Source: a virus
Direction: 5' to 3' (one strand)
Length of the DNA stretch: 36,552 bases
IMG/VR virus record: IMGVR_UViG_3300025138_000129
Location: 1-36,552 of that record
Under the pieces are notes generated by a model that did no database searches, had not been told where the DNA came from, and saw only the letters and a list, made by a program, of their open reading frames with translations. This document shows positions 22,331 through 29,058 of the stretch, one piece after another (position 1 is the first letter of the stretch; each line of letters begins with the position of its first letter). A program made the position numbers and the translations under genes.

Positions 22331-23678
22331 TAATGAGGATTATTGTAGACGGGTAATTCCATACCTACAGAAAGAGTATTTTGAGGGGACACATAAGACA
22401 GTCTTTGATCTTATTGTCAAGTTTGTTGCTAAACACAATAAATTACCTAGTGGTAGAATTCTCGACCTAGAATTAAGAAAGATTCAAGCCCCCGATGATA
22501 TACTAAACAATGCTGCTAAATTAATCAATGAGATAAAAGAAAAATCAGACGTTGATACAGATTACTTAATTATAGAATCAGAGAAATGGTGCCGAGATCG
22601 CGCAGTATACAATGCCATTATGAATTCAATTCAGATTATTGATGGTAAAGATTCAGAAAAGACTGAAGGTGCTATACCAGAGATTCTATCTGAGGCCCTT
22701 GGAGTTTCATTCGACCAGGCTATCGGTCATGATTACATAGATAATTCAGAAGACAGATATGAATTCTATAATAGAACAGAAGAAAGAATACCATTTGACT
22801 TGGACTATTTTAATAAGATTACAAAAGGTGGGTTACCCAATAAAACACTCAACATTTGTCTAGCAGGTACAGGTGTGGGTAAATCTTTATTTATGTGTCA
22901 TTGTGCAGCATCTGTGCTAGAACAAGGTAAGAATGTTCTATATATTACCATGGAAATGGCAGAAGAAAGAATAGCAGAACGTATAGATGCCAATCTTATG
23001 GACTTACCAATCCAGCAATTAGAAAATCTACCCAAGAATGTATTTGATACTAAGATACAAAAGATAGCACAAGCATCAATAGGTAAATTAATTATTAAAG
23101 AATATCCAACAGGATCTGCTCATACTGGTCATTTTCGTGCATTACTTAATGAACTGAAATTAAAAAAGAACTTTAGTCCGGATATGATTTATATTGATTA
23201 TTTAAATATTTGTGCATCAAGCCGTATGAAAGGTATGGGCGGAAGTATAAATAGTTACACCTACATTAAGGCCATAGCAGAAGAAATGCGTGGTCTTGCT
23301 GTAGAGTTTAATGTACCGATAGTTTCGGCGACACAGACCACTAGGTCAGGATTCAGTAATACTGATGTCGGACTAGAGGATACATCGGAATCATTTGGAT
23401 TACCGGCAACGGCTGATCTTATGTTTGCTCTTATATCTACAGAGGAACTAGAAGAATTAGGCCAATTAATGGTAAAACAATTGAAAAACCGATATAATGA
23501 TCCAACGACATACAAGAGATTTGTTATTGGTGTGGATCGTTCCCGCATGAAATTATATGATGTAGAGGAATCTGCCCAAACCGATCTTATAGGTGACGGC
23601 AGTTCTATCCCCGATAAACCAATTGCAACGTGGGGAGATAGAGAAAATAAAGACACGTTTGCAGATTTTAATATATAG
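22281..23678 (+). CDS. gp41: Replicative DNA helicase gp41 (DnaB-like)
   Basis: 465 residues, hexameric 5'-3' helicase of the replication fork. An N-terminal helical domain (HILNHLLNNEDYCRRVIPYLQKEYFEG) resembles the start of T4 gp41. Walker A AGTGVGKS (K201), YITMEMAEERIAERI, Walker B DMIYIDYLN, and VPIVSATQTTRSG (motif H3) are all present. The length is close to T4 gp41 (475). The start at 22281 has AAGGAAAAG upstream and lies within the preceding gene. Confidence 0.95.
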   Translation: MDITNQLPTHILNHLLNNEDYCRRVIPYLQKEYFEGTHKTVFDLIVKFVAKHNKLPSGRILDLELRKIQAPDDILNNAAKLINEIKEKSDVDTDYLIIESEKWCRDRAVYNAIMNSIQIIDGKDSEKTEGAIPEILSEALGVSFDQAIGHDYIDNSEDRYEFYNRTEERIPFDLDYFNKITKGGLPNKTLNICLAGTGVGKSLFMCHCAASVLEQGKNVLYITMEMAEERIAERIDANLMDLPIQQLENLPKNVFDTKIQKIAQASIGKLIIKEYPTGSAHTGHFRALLNELKLKKNFSPDMIYIDYLNICASSRMKGMGGSINSYTYIKAIAEEMRGLAVEFNVPIVSATQTTRSGFSNTDVGLEDTSESFGLPATADLMFALISTEELEELGQLMVKQLKNRYNDPTTYKRFVIGVDRSRMKLYDVEESAQTDLIGDGSSIPDKPIATWGDRENKDTFADFNI

Positions 23679-23687
23679 GAGAAATAT

Positions 23688-23870
23688 ATGAATATGTTAC
23701 TTAACGCAAAAGATTGGGTCATGGACCGAGTAGGAGAAAGAACATCTATTGATGGACTTGGACTAATCGTAGCCTGTGGTTCAGTTATTTTATTTGGTGG
23801 CCTTGCAAAACTACTCGCATGGGTAGGTTTAGCTTGGGGCATTTACACATTGGTGAAGAAAGAAGGCTAA
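23688..23870 (+). CDS. Small membrane protein after gp41
   Basis: 60 residues, AGGAG ahead of the ATG. A polar N-terminus (NAKDWVMDRVGERTSIDGLG) followed by a hydrophobic stretch (LIVACGSVILFGGLAKLLAWVGLAWGIYTLV) long enough for a helical hairpin or one long span, and a basic KKEG end. Function unknown. Close spacing to gp41 and thyX shows that it is transcribed with them. Confidence 0.78.
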   Translation: MNMLLNAKDWVMDRVGERTSIDGLGLIVACGSVILFGGLAKLLAWVGLAWGIYTLVKKEG

Positions 23871-23877
23871 ATAGTTA

Positions 23878-24537
23878 ATGTTTAAGGTGAAACTTATATC
23901 ATATAGTCAACCACCTGCAGATAGTGAACTATCAGAGGACCTACTGCAGATGGTTGCATATTGCGCCAGAGTCTCTAACCCTGGCAATCAAAGCAATGAA
24001 AAAACAGCTGAGAAGCTTGTAAAATATCTAATCAAACATAAGCACTGGTCACCGTTAGAAATGGTCAGTGCTTGCCTAGAAATAGAAACCACCAGGGATA
24101 TAGGTAGACAGATTCTACGCCACCGGTCTTTTTCTTTCCAAGAATTTTCACAAAGGTATGCAGATCCTACACAGGATATGGAGTTTATTACCCGTGAGGC
24201 TCGCTTACAGGATACAAAGAATAGACAGAATAGCATAGAAATTCCTATGGAAGATTCTATTAATTATGTATGGGAGTCCTATCAAGAAGTTGTTATCGAA
24301 AGATGTAAGAAAGCATATGAATGGGCGGTACAGGCAGGAATTGCAAAAGAACAAGCAAGGGCCGTATTACCTGAAGGACTTACAATGTCCCGTATGTATG
24401 TTAATGGTACTCTTCGTTCGTGGATTCATTATATTCAACTTCGTGCCGAGAATGGCACTCAGAAGGAGCACATAGAAATTGCAAAAGCAGTGGGCGATAT
24501 TATATATCAAATATTCCCACTAGATGACGTAATTTAA
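23878..24537 (+). CDS. thyX: Flavin-dependent thymidylate synthase ThyX
   Basis: 219 residues. It makes dTMP from dUMP with methylene-THF and FAD. The ThyX signature RHRSFSFQEFSQR (81-93) is intact. HWSPLEMVSACLEIE, QARAVLPEGLTMSRM and the C-terminal RAENGTQKEHIEIAKA fit the family. It supplies dTMP for phage replication and replaces T4's ThyA-type gene, as in many marine T4-like phages. It starts 7 nt after the small membrane gene. tRNA-Arg follows 11 nt after its stop. Confidence 0.96.
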   Translation: MFKVKLISYSQPPADSELSEDLLQMVAYCARVSNPGNQSNEKTAEKLVKYLIKHKHWSPLEMVSACLEIETTRDIGRQILRHRSFSFQEFSQRYADPTQDMEFITREARLQDTKNRQNSIEIPMEDSINYVWESYQEVVIERCKKAYEWAVQAGIAKEQARAVLPEGLTMSRMYVNGTLRSWIHYIQLRAENGTQKEHIEIAKAVGDIIYQIFPLDDVI

Positions 24538-24548
24538 ATACAGTTTAA

Positions 24549-24625
24549 GCGCCCGTAGCTCAATAGGATAGAGCAACGGCCTTCTAAGCCGTAGGTTAGA
24601 GGTTCGATTCCTCTCGGGTGCGCCA
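24549..24625 (+). tRNA. tRNA-Arg (anticodon UCU), CCA encoded
   Basis: Complete cloverleaf: acceptor GCGCCCG/CGGGTGC, D-arm GCTC/GAGC, anticodon stem ACGGC/GCCGT with loop CTTCTAA (anticodon TCT), a 5-nt variable loop, T-arm AGAGG/CCTCT with TTCGATT loop, discriminator G and genomic CCA. It reads AGA, the dominant arginine codon in the phage genes here. It lies between thyX and a small hypothetical gene. Confidence 0.98.
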
Positions 24626-24650
24626 ACCAATACAATAAGAGGAAAGAAAA

Positions 24651-24857
24651 ATGCAATACTGTGACTATCACTTTGAAATAAATGAGAATGGATTGAAATT
24701 AACAGATAAAGGATCGCCTGATAAATGGGAACAGGTAGATATAAATAAAACCCCACTTAATGTTGGAGATAGATTTATTTTAACTCAAGATCCAGATGGC
24801 TGTATGTTTTTTGAGAAAGAACAAGTACCTGTCCAACTAGGACTATTTGATGAATAA
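24651..24857 (+). CDS. Hypothetical protein
   Basis: 68 residues, AGAGGAAAG before the ATG. The sequence suggests a small beta protein: YHFEINENGLKLT, then LNVGDRFILTQDPDGCMFFEKE. It ends PVQLGLFDE. No family recognised. Follows the tRNA and overlaps the next gene by 8 nt. Confidence 0.7.
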   Translation: MQYCDYHFEINENGLKLTDKGSPDKWEQVDINKTPLNVGDRFILTQDPDGCMFFEKEQVPVQLGLFDE

Positions 24858-25068
24858 TATTAATATACTTGAGCTAGAAGCTGCTATAATGCAGGCATGG
24901 ACGACAACTGATGATATTGATTTGATATATCACAATACTGATAATTTAAAATTAGATGCTAAAGAATGTGATGAATTACAAAATCAATTACTTGGTTTGC
25001 GGAACATAACAGAATTACGTTTCCAAAAGGTGTTTAACATTTTTGAAAAATTAATTAAAAATAAATGA
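24850..25068 (+). CDS. Hypothetical helical protein
   Basis: 72 residues. The ATG at 24850 overlaps the upstream gene end; an in-frame TTG at 24847 is less likely. Sequence is almost entirely helical, with acidic N-terminal and central parts (LELEAAIMQAWTTTDDIDLIYH, AKECDELQNQLLGL) and a basic C-terminus (FEKLIKNK). No function can be inferred. The next promoter follows directly. Confidence 0.68.
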   Translation: MNNINILELEAAIMQAWTTTDDIDLIYHNTDNLKLDAKECDELQNQLLGLRNITELRFQKVFNIFEKLIKNK

Positions 25069-25077
25069 AAAAAAGTG

Positions 25078-25106
25078 TTGACAAATGGTCTCAGCCGTAG
25101 TATAAT
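25078..25106 (+). promoter_or_regulatory. Sigma70-type promoter, last of the conserved set
   Basis: TTGACA at 25078-25083, 17-bp spacer, TATAAT at 25101-25106. 25095-25132 is identical to 3421-3458, including the AAGGAGTT ribosome-binding segment. It drives the small genes before the structured RNA element. Confidence 0.88.
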
Positions 25107-25137
25107 ATACCTATATTAAATGATAAGGAGTTATAAT

Positions 25138-25479
25138 ATGAAAGAATATATGGATGAATTAATCACCAAGACCAACGAACTACTACAGACTATGCAAGAT
25201 CAACTTCATGGTCAGTTTGAACATGCTCGTGGAGATGTATACAGCTTTGAAGTGGGTAGAAATTACTTAAAACTACTAAGGACTCAGGAGAATGGCTCTG
25301 CCTCGGTTGTAGGTTTTATTGTCAAGAAAGCGCCAAAGTATATTGATAACAAGACCAATCAACCTTTTCAAGTTGGTGATATGTTAATGGCTGCAGGTTG
25401 GAGTAAACCTGCCACGAACTTTGCAAGAGGTAATGTGTTAACTGGTTATAGTAATGTCAGATGGACGGGGATTGGTTAA
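25138..25479 (+). CDS. Conserved hypothetical protein
   Basis: 113 residues. I chose the ATG at 25138 because AAGGAG lies 7 nt before it; the upstream in-frame ATG at 25120 overlaps that region. An N-terminal helix (MDELITKTNELLQTMQDQL) is followed by a beta-rich domain: DVYSFEVGRNYLKLLR, SASVVGFIVKK, PFQVGDMLMAAGWSKPATNFARGNV and a final SNVRWTGIG. The GD-x-L-x-A-A-x-W-x-x-P-A-x-N-x-x-R-G-N pattern is familiar from unnamed cyanophage/T4-like proteins. Function unknown. Confidence 0.8.
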   Translation: MKEYMDELITKTNELLQTMQDQLHGQFEHARGDVYSFEVGRNYLKLLRTQENGSASVVGFIVKKAPKYIDNKTNQPFQVGDMLMAAGWSKPATNFARGNVLTGYSNVRWTGIG

Positions 25480-25480
25480 G

Positions 25481-25648
25481 ATGAAAACAAAAGAATTAAT
25501 AAATACACTTGTCGAGCTGACTATTTCAGAGGACTATGTAAGAAGTGAAGTCGGAGCACCAACACTAGAAGAAGAACAGCTGTGTTGTTGCGGTGAAGAA
25601 TTAGAATCCTGTCCAGATTCCTACGTCCATATGACGTCAGGAGTCTAA
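25481..25648 (+). CDS. Small Cys-rich protein
   Basis: 55 residues from the ATG at 25481 (GGGGATTGG upstream; the in-frame ATG at 25454 lies inside the previous gene). The helical N-terminus ISEDYVRSEV precedes CCCGEELESCPDSYVHMTSG, a Cys cluster that could bind a metal. Similar short CCCG...CPDxYxHMTSG proteins occur in marine T4-like phages to my knowledge, with no function. Its stop immediately precedes the structured RNA element. Confidence 0.68.
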   Translation: MKTKELINTLVELTISEDYVRSEVGAPTLEEEQLCCCGEELESCPDSYVHMTSGV

Positions 25649-25810
25649 GGCAGTCGTCACCTATCGGACGAAATAAAGCGGTAGGGGGTAGTGTCCGAAC
25701 ACTCACGCGGAAATGAAGAAGTCCGTGCAATGGGGGAGAGTCCGGGGTCAGGTTGGTAACCTGTAACCCTCCAAATAACCTAAACATGGAAAGGCCCCGG
25801 ACTCAACTTA
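25649..25810 (+). ncRNA. GC-rich structured RNA element, unassigned
   Basis: The stretch between two small genes is distinctly more G+C-rich than its surroundings and full of helices. Visible pairs: CCTATCG/CGGTAGG (25660-25666 with 25679-25685); AGTGT/ACACT with CCGA loop (25690-25703); CACG/CGTG (25704-25707 with 25724-25727); and a 12-bp closing stem 25738-25749 with 25793-25804 (GAGTCCGGGG with CCCCGGACTC plus two pairs). The last encloses AGGTT/AACCT (25750-25762) and further AACC copies that could pair alternatively. No T run follows, so it is not an intrinsic terminator. It ends about 12 nt before the GGAG of the next gene. It could be a riboswitch-like leader, a ribozyme or a stable small RNA; I could not match it to a named family. 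Confidence 0.65.
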
Positions 25811-25825
25811 TTTTATGGAGTTATT

Positions 25826-26137
25826 ATGAATAATTATCTAGGTTCTCTGCGTTATGATCCGTCCGGCAGAAAAAGAAAAAATGTGCCCGGTCTTAAAAAG
25901 AAACGTAAACTCAAACCACAGTTCACTGAATTTAAACCAGAAAAAAGTTTCGCGCAGATTAAAATGGAAGAATTCAATGCAAAATATCCCTCATATAAAG
26001 GTGATAGTAAGTATGAACCAGCTGAAGACCAGTCATGGAAAACAGAAGCATCTAAGAATTTTACTGTTGCTCCTGCATACAATAAAGGTGCTTATCAAGT
26101 AATACCATCAACTGATGTAAAACACATAGGAAAATAA
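25826..26137 (+). CDS. Basic hypothetical protein
   Basis: 103 residues, TGGAG before the ATG. The N-terminus is very basic (DPSGRKRKNVPGLKKKRKLKPQF), the rest polar and rich in Lys, Tyr and Pro (FNAKYPSYKGDSKYEPAEDQSWKTEASKNF), probably poorly structured. It is the first gene after the structured RNA and so the likely target if that element is a cis-regulator. No family recognised. Confidence 0.75.
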   Translation: MNNYLGSLRYDPSGRKRKNVPGLKKKRKLKPQFTEFKPEKSFAQIKMEEFNAKYPSYKGDSKYEPAEDQSWKTEASKNFTVAPAYNKGAYQVIPSTDVKHIGK

Positions 26138-26138
26138 A

Positions 26139-26285
26139 ATGGCATTTAAAGTAACCGCAAAGGAAAAAAACACAAATAAACTTGTTGCAGAATATATCTT
26201 TGACTCACTAAAAGAAGCTACTAAATTTCATGCAGCTATGGTGGGTAAAGGATACTTTACAGTTCTTTCAAGGATGGAAGTATAA
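26139..26285 (+). CDS. Small hypothetical protein
   Basis: 48 residues, starting one base after the upstream stop, with ATAGGAAAAT before it. It looks like one beta strand (FKVTAKE), a second strand KLVAEYIFDSLKEA and a helix with a final YFTVLSRMEV. Overlaps the next gene by TAATG. Short but well framed between neighbours. Confidence 0.62.
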   Translation: MAFKVTAKEKNTNKLVAEYIFDSLKEATKFHAAMVGKGYFTVLSRMEV

Positions 26286-26449
26286 TGGAAATAATTATAA
26301 TAGTTGCTATATGCATAGCCGGTGTTGGTTATACATCATATAAAATTGGAATTAGAGAAGGCGCAGAAAAGATGCTGGATAAATTGCAAGAAGGAAAGAT
26401 TATATTTATTGATGATTCCGGTCAGATTACCCCAAGGTTTACAAAATAG
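26285..26449 (+). CDS. Small membrane-anchored protein
   Basis: 54 residues. The N-terminus is hydrophobic (MEIIIIVAICIAGVGYTSYKIG) and would insert in the membrane. A charged helix (REGAEKMLDKLQEGKII) and FIDDSGQITPRF follow. The start overlaps the upstream stop. It is the last gene before the late-gene regulatory region at 26467. No function can be assigned. Confidence 0.65.
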   Translation: MEIIIIVAICIAGVGYTSYKIGIREGAEKMLDKLQEGKIIFIDDSGQITPRFTK

Positions 26450-26466
26450 TAAATTTGGGTTTTAAA

Positions 26467-26507
26467 CCTTTATAAATAGATATACTAATGCACAGTATTT
26501 ATAGAGG
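26467..26507 (+). promoter_or_regulatory. Late promoter nested in an RBS-sequestering hairpin
   Basis: CCTTTATAAATA (26467-26478) pairs with TATTTATAGAGG (26496-26507), 12 pairs including one T-G wobble, over a 17-nt loop. The left arm contains the late box TATAAATA (26471-26478). The right arm contains AGAGG, the only good ribosome-binding site for the ATG at 26514. A late transcript starting near 26484 lacks the left arm, so its ribosome-binding site is free. A read-through transcript has it hidden. The same logic is established for T4 genes such as e (lysozyme) and soc. Confidence 0.75.
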
Positions 26508-26513
26508 TTACGA

Positions 26514-27797
26514 ATGCAACTATTACCAATTAATGTAGAAAGTAGATCAGATTCTATACGGATGCTTAATGAAGTCCGTGCACTAAAGAAACTCGGTTCT
26601 GCTTTTACTAGAAAAATAAAAGCTGTTTGGTCTACACTTAAACGAGCTATTGTCAAAGTCTTCAAAACAAAAGTTAAGAAAGCGAAACTATTTGATACGG
26701 TTGAAATTACAATACCGGGTCAAATTAAGGAAGATATTATGAACGATATGAAAGTGTTAAAGGAAGAATCAGGCGCGATCGGAGCAATCAAAGGAAACTA
26801 TAACGAAGCATTAGTATGTCAATTCCTCTTTGACCATCGAGGCGAAGAAGTTGATATATCATCTAATTATGAAAAATACCGTTCTGGTATAGCAAAGACA
26901 GTAAACGATTGGGATAAGAAATTAAAAGCTGCCGATGCAAAGACATATTCTAAAAATATAGGAATTATTAGAAAGGGTAGTGCCGATATGGCCAACTATC
27001 TTATCTCTGCTGCAGTGAGCGAAAAGGCTACTATTGTTGGCGCATATTTAGATAATCTCGCATTCCAAGACGGAATTGATTTTAAAGCGGATATTAGAAT
27101 TGCTGTTATGAAAGAAGGCAAAGAAATCCTTGATGGATACTCTCTTAAACTATATTCTAATAAGACAGTAGGTCTTGCAAATACTACATCAAGAGGCCTT
27201 TGCGGACACCTTGCTGGCCCTAAAGCAGAAGCAGAGTATGATAAGGTAGTAGCAAAAGACAGTAAGTTAGAGGAGTTAATTACAGAAGCTAAAAAGTGGA
27301 ATGCAATTAAACAAGACTTAAAGAAACACCTCAAAGGTGATGCAGCTGCTACGAATAGACTTAAAACTCTAAGAGGGTTGTCTGATTCCGAGATAGAAAA
27401 TTTAAAATTAAGTGAAGTAGATGCAGAAAGAAAAGCTGCTAGAAAACCTATTAATCCTAGATTGGCCCAAATAGTATATGGTATTATAAAAGAATATGAA
27501 GGTACTGATGTATTAGGTGAAAGAGTGCTTGATATTCTAGGGTTTAATGATAAAGAAACTAAGATGTTAATGGCTATTACTACTGAAAAGAAAAGTCAAA
27601 TTATAGCACATCACCCTGACTTGGATTTAAGTAAAATTAAAATAGAAGATCCTAAAGGCAGAGTATCAATTAATATTCTGGGACCAACAGGTAAAAGAAT
27701 AGTATCATTTAATATGAAAGAAGGCGAACAGAAGAAAGTTAGTGGATCCGTTTCTTTTGCAGGAATTGAACCAGAGGAGTATGACGACTACTTATGA
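26514..27797 (+). CDS. Late protein, possible PD-(D/E)XK-type nuclease fold
   Basis: 427 residues, first gene of the late block. The N-terminal ~55 residues are basic (TRKIKAVWSTLKRAIVKVFKTKVKK). In the middle, GNYNEALVCQFLF provides a helix Glu, then DFKADIRIAVMKEGKEILDGYSLKLYS could be the D ... SxK core of a restriction-like nuclease (Ser replacing the second acid). LANTTSRGLCGHLAG follows. The C-terminal half is helical with a final beta-rich region (RVSINILGPTGKRIVSFNM). The nuclease reading is tentative and rests on this pattern only. It overlaps the next gene by ATGA. Its expression would be governed by the hairpin-nested late promoter. Confidence 0.8.
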   Translation: MQLLPINVESRSDSIRMLNEVRALKKLGSAFTRKIKAVWSTLKRAIVKVFKTKVKKAKLFDTVEITIPGQIKEDIMNDMKVLKEESGAIGAIKGNYNEALVCQFLFDHRGEEVDISSNYEKYRSGIAKTVNDWDKKLKAADAKTYSKNIGIIRKGSADMANYLISAAVSEKATIVGAYLDNLAFQDGIDFKADIRIAVMKEGKEILDGYSLKLYSNKTVGLANTTSRGLCGHLAGPKAEAEYDKVVAKDSKLEELITEAKKWNAIKQDLKKHLKGDAAATNRLKTLRGLSDSEIENLKLSEVDAERKAARKPINPRLAQIVYGIIKEYEGTDVLGERVLDILGFNDKETKMLMAITTEKKSQIIAHHPDLDLSKIKIEDPKGRVSINILGPTGKRIVSFNMKEGEQKKVSGSVSFAGIEPEEYDDYL

Positions 27798-29035
27798 AGA
27801 CATTAAATAGTTATCTATATGAGGCCGCTGGCAAAAACACACACATGACTCACATTGAAGATTTGATTCTTGATGGTGGAGTTAAGGGGGCACGCCAAGC
27901 AATATTAGCGCTAAGAAGTTTGCGTGATATGTTAAGTGGTAATTCTAAAAAGTCTGTAGATATTACCGTTAAATGGGACGGTGCCCCCGCCGTATTTGCG
28001 GGTGAAGATCCAAGAGATGGTTCATTCTTTGTTGCTAAGAAAGGTATCTTTAATGCCAATCCAAAGATTTATAAGTCACATGAAGATATTAAAGCAGATA
28101 CTTCTGGCGATCTCACTAAGAAATTAATACTAGCATTCGATGAATTACAGAAGTTAGGTATTAAGGGAGTTATTCAAGGTGACTTCATGTTCGATAATTC
28201 TGATTTAAAAAAGGAGACAATTAATGGAAAGTCTTTTCTTGTTTTTCATCCTAATACCATTGCTTACACTGTCCCTGCTGACTCTGCACTTGCTAAAGAA
28301 ATTAGAGCGGCTAAGATAGGTATTGTATGGCATACTATTTACAATGGTTCTACATTTGAAACTATGCAAGCTGAGTTTGGTAGAGAGATAGTACCAAAGT
28401 TAAAGAAAACAAAGAGTGTTTGGATGGTAGACGCAACATTGCCCGATCTTTCAGGTACTGCAACTCTTACTGCAAAAGAAACTGAGGCAGTAACAAAGAA
28501 TTTATCAGAAGCAGGTAAACTATTTAAACAAATAGCATCATCGGTACTAAAAGAGATAGAACAAAACAAAGAACTAAACATGATTATTAATGTTTATAAT
28601 AATAGGAAAGTAAGAGACGGACAAAGAATAACTAATCCTAAATCTCATGCAACAGGGTTAGTAATGTTTGTCAATGATAGATACGCAAAAGAAATAGATA
28701 AAAGGTCTTCTGATAAAGGTAAACAAACACAAATTACTAAAAGAGACGAATTATTAAAGTTTTTCTCTAAAGGAAATATTAAAAATCTACAAAAAATATT
28801 CGAAATGCAAAATTTTGTAGTGGATAGTAAATTAATTATTATAAATAAACTAAACAAACTTTCTAATATTGGGACGTTTGTGAAGACTAAATCCGGATTT
28901 AGAGTAACCAACCCTGAAGGTTTTGTTGCCATAGATCGCATGGAAGGTGGCGCTGTTAAATTAGTTGATAGAATGGAATTTTCTGCCAACAACTTTAGCA
29001 AAGATATTATAAAAGGTTGGGATAGCCCTAACTGA
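27794..29035 (+). CDS. Ligase-like (covalent nucleotidyltransferase fold) virion-associated protein
   Basis: 413 residues. VDITVKWDGAPAVFAG has the KxDG adenylation motif (K60-G63) of DNA/RNA ligases. GVIQGDFMF is at a position like motif III, NPEGFVAID near residue 375 resembles motif IV (EGxV), and AVKLVDR a motif V-like lysine. The N-terminus MKTLNSYLYE|AAG looks like a capsid-targeting leader with a Leu-X-Glu prohead-protease site. Such proteins are annotated in marine T4-like phages as unknown (I believe DUF6267). A role in nucleic-acid joining or capping is plausible but untested. Confidence 0.68.
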   Translation: MKTLNSYLYEAAGKNTHMTHIEDLILDGGVKGARQAILALRSLRDMLSGNSKKSVDITVKWDGAPAVFAGEDPRDGSFFVAKKGIFNANPKIYKSHEDIKADTSGDLTKKLILAFDELQKLGIKGVIQGDFMFDNSDLKKETINGKSFLVFHPNTIAYTVPADSALAKEIRAAKIGIVWHTIYNGSTFETMQAEFGREIVPKLKKTKSVWMVDATLPDLSGTATLTAKETEAVTKNLSEAGKLFKQIASSVLKEIEQNKELNMIINVYNNRKVRDGQRITNPKSHATGLVMFVNDRYAKEIDKRSSDKGKQTQITKRDELLKFFSKGNIKNLQKIFEMQNFVVDSKLIIINKLNKLSNIGTFVKTKSGFRVTNPEGFVAIDRMEGGAVKLVDRMEFSANNFSKDIIKGWDSPN

Positions 29036-29058
29036 TTAATGGGATAACCGAGGATAAG

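Noticed and set aside
24740-24747. TATAAATA inside a coding region (also at 18934, 28840 and 33453)
   Set aside because: Within genes and not ahead of any unit; expected by chance in A+T-rich DNA.
25664-25725. Hammerhead ribozyme-like pieces (GGACGAAA and GAAGAAGTCC in type II order) in the structured RNA
   Set aside because: The CUGANGA core is not met (first base is A and an extra A disrupts stem II); a canonical active hammerhead is not supported.
25649-25810. tmRNA, RNase P RNA or glycine/glutamine riboswitch
   Set aside because: The diagnostic conserved segments of these families were not found by eye.
25738-25812. Intrinsic terminator at the 12-bp GC-rich stem
   Set aside because: The loop is over 40 nt and no T run follows (AACTTATTTTA).
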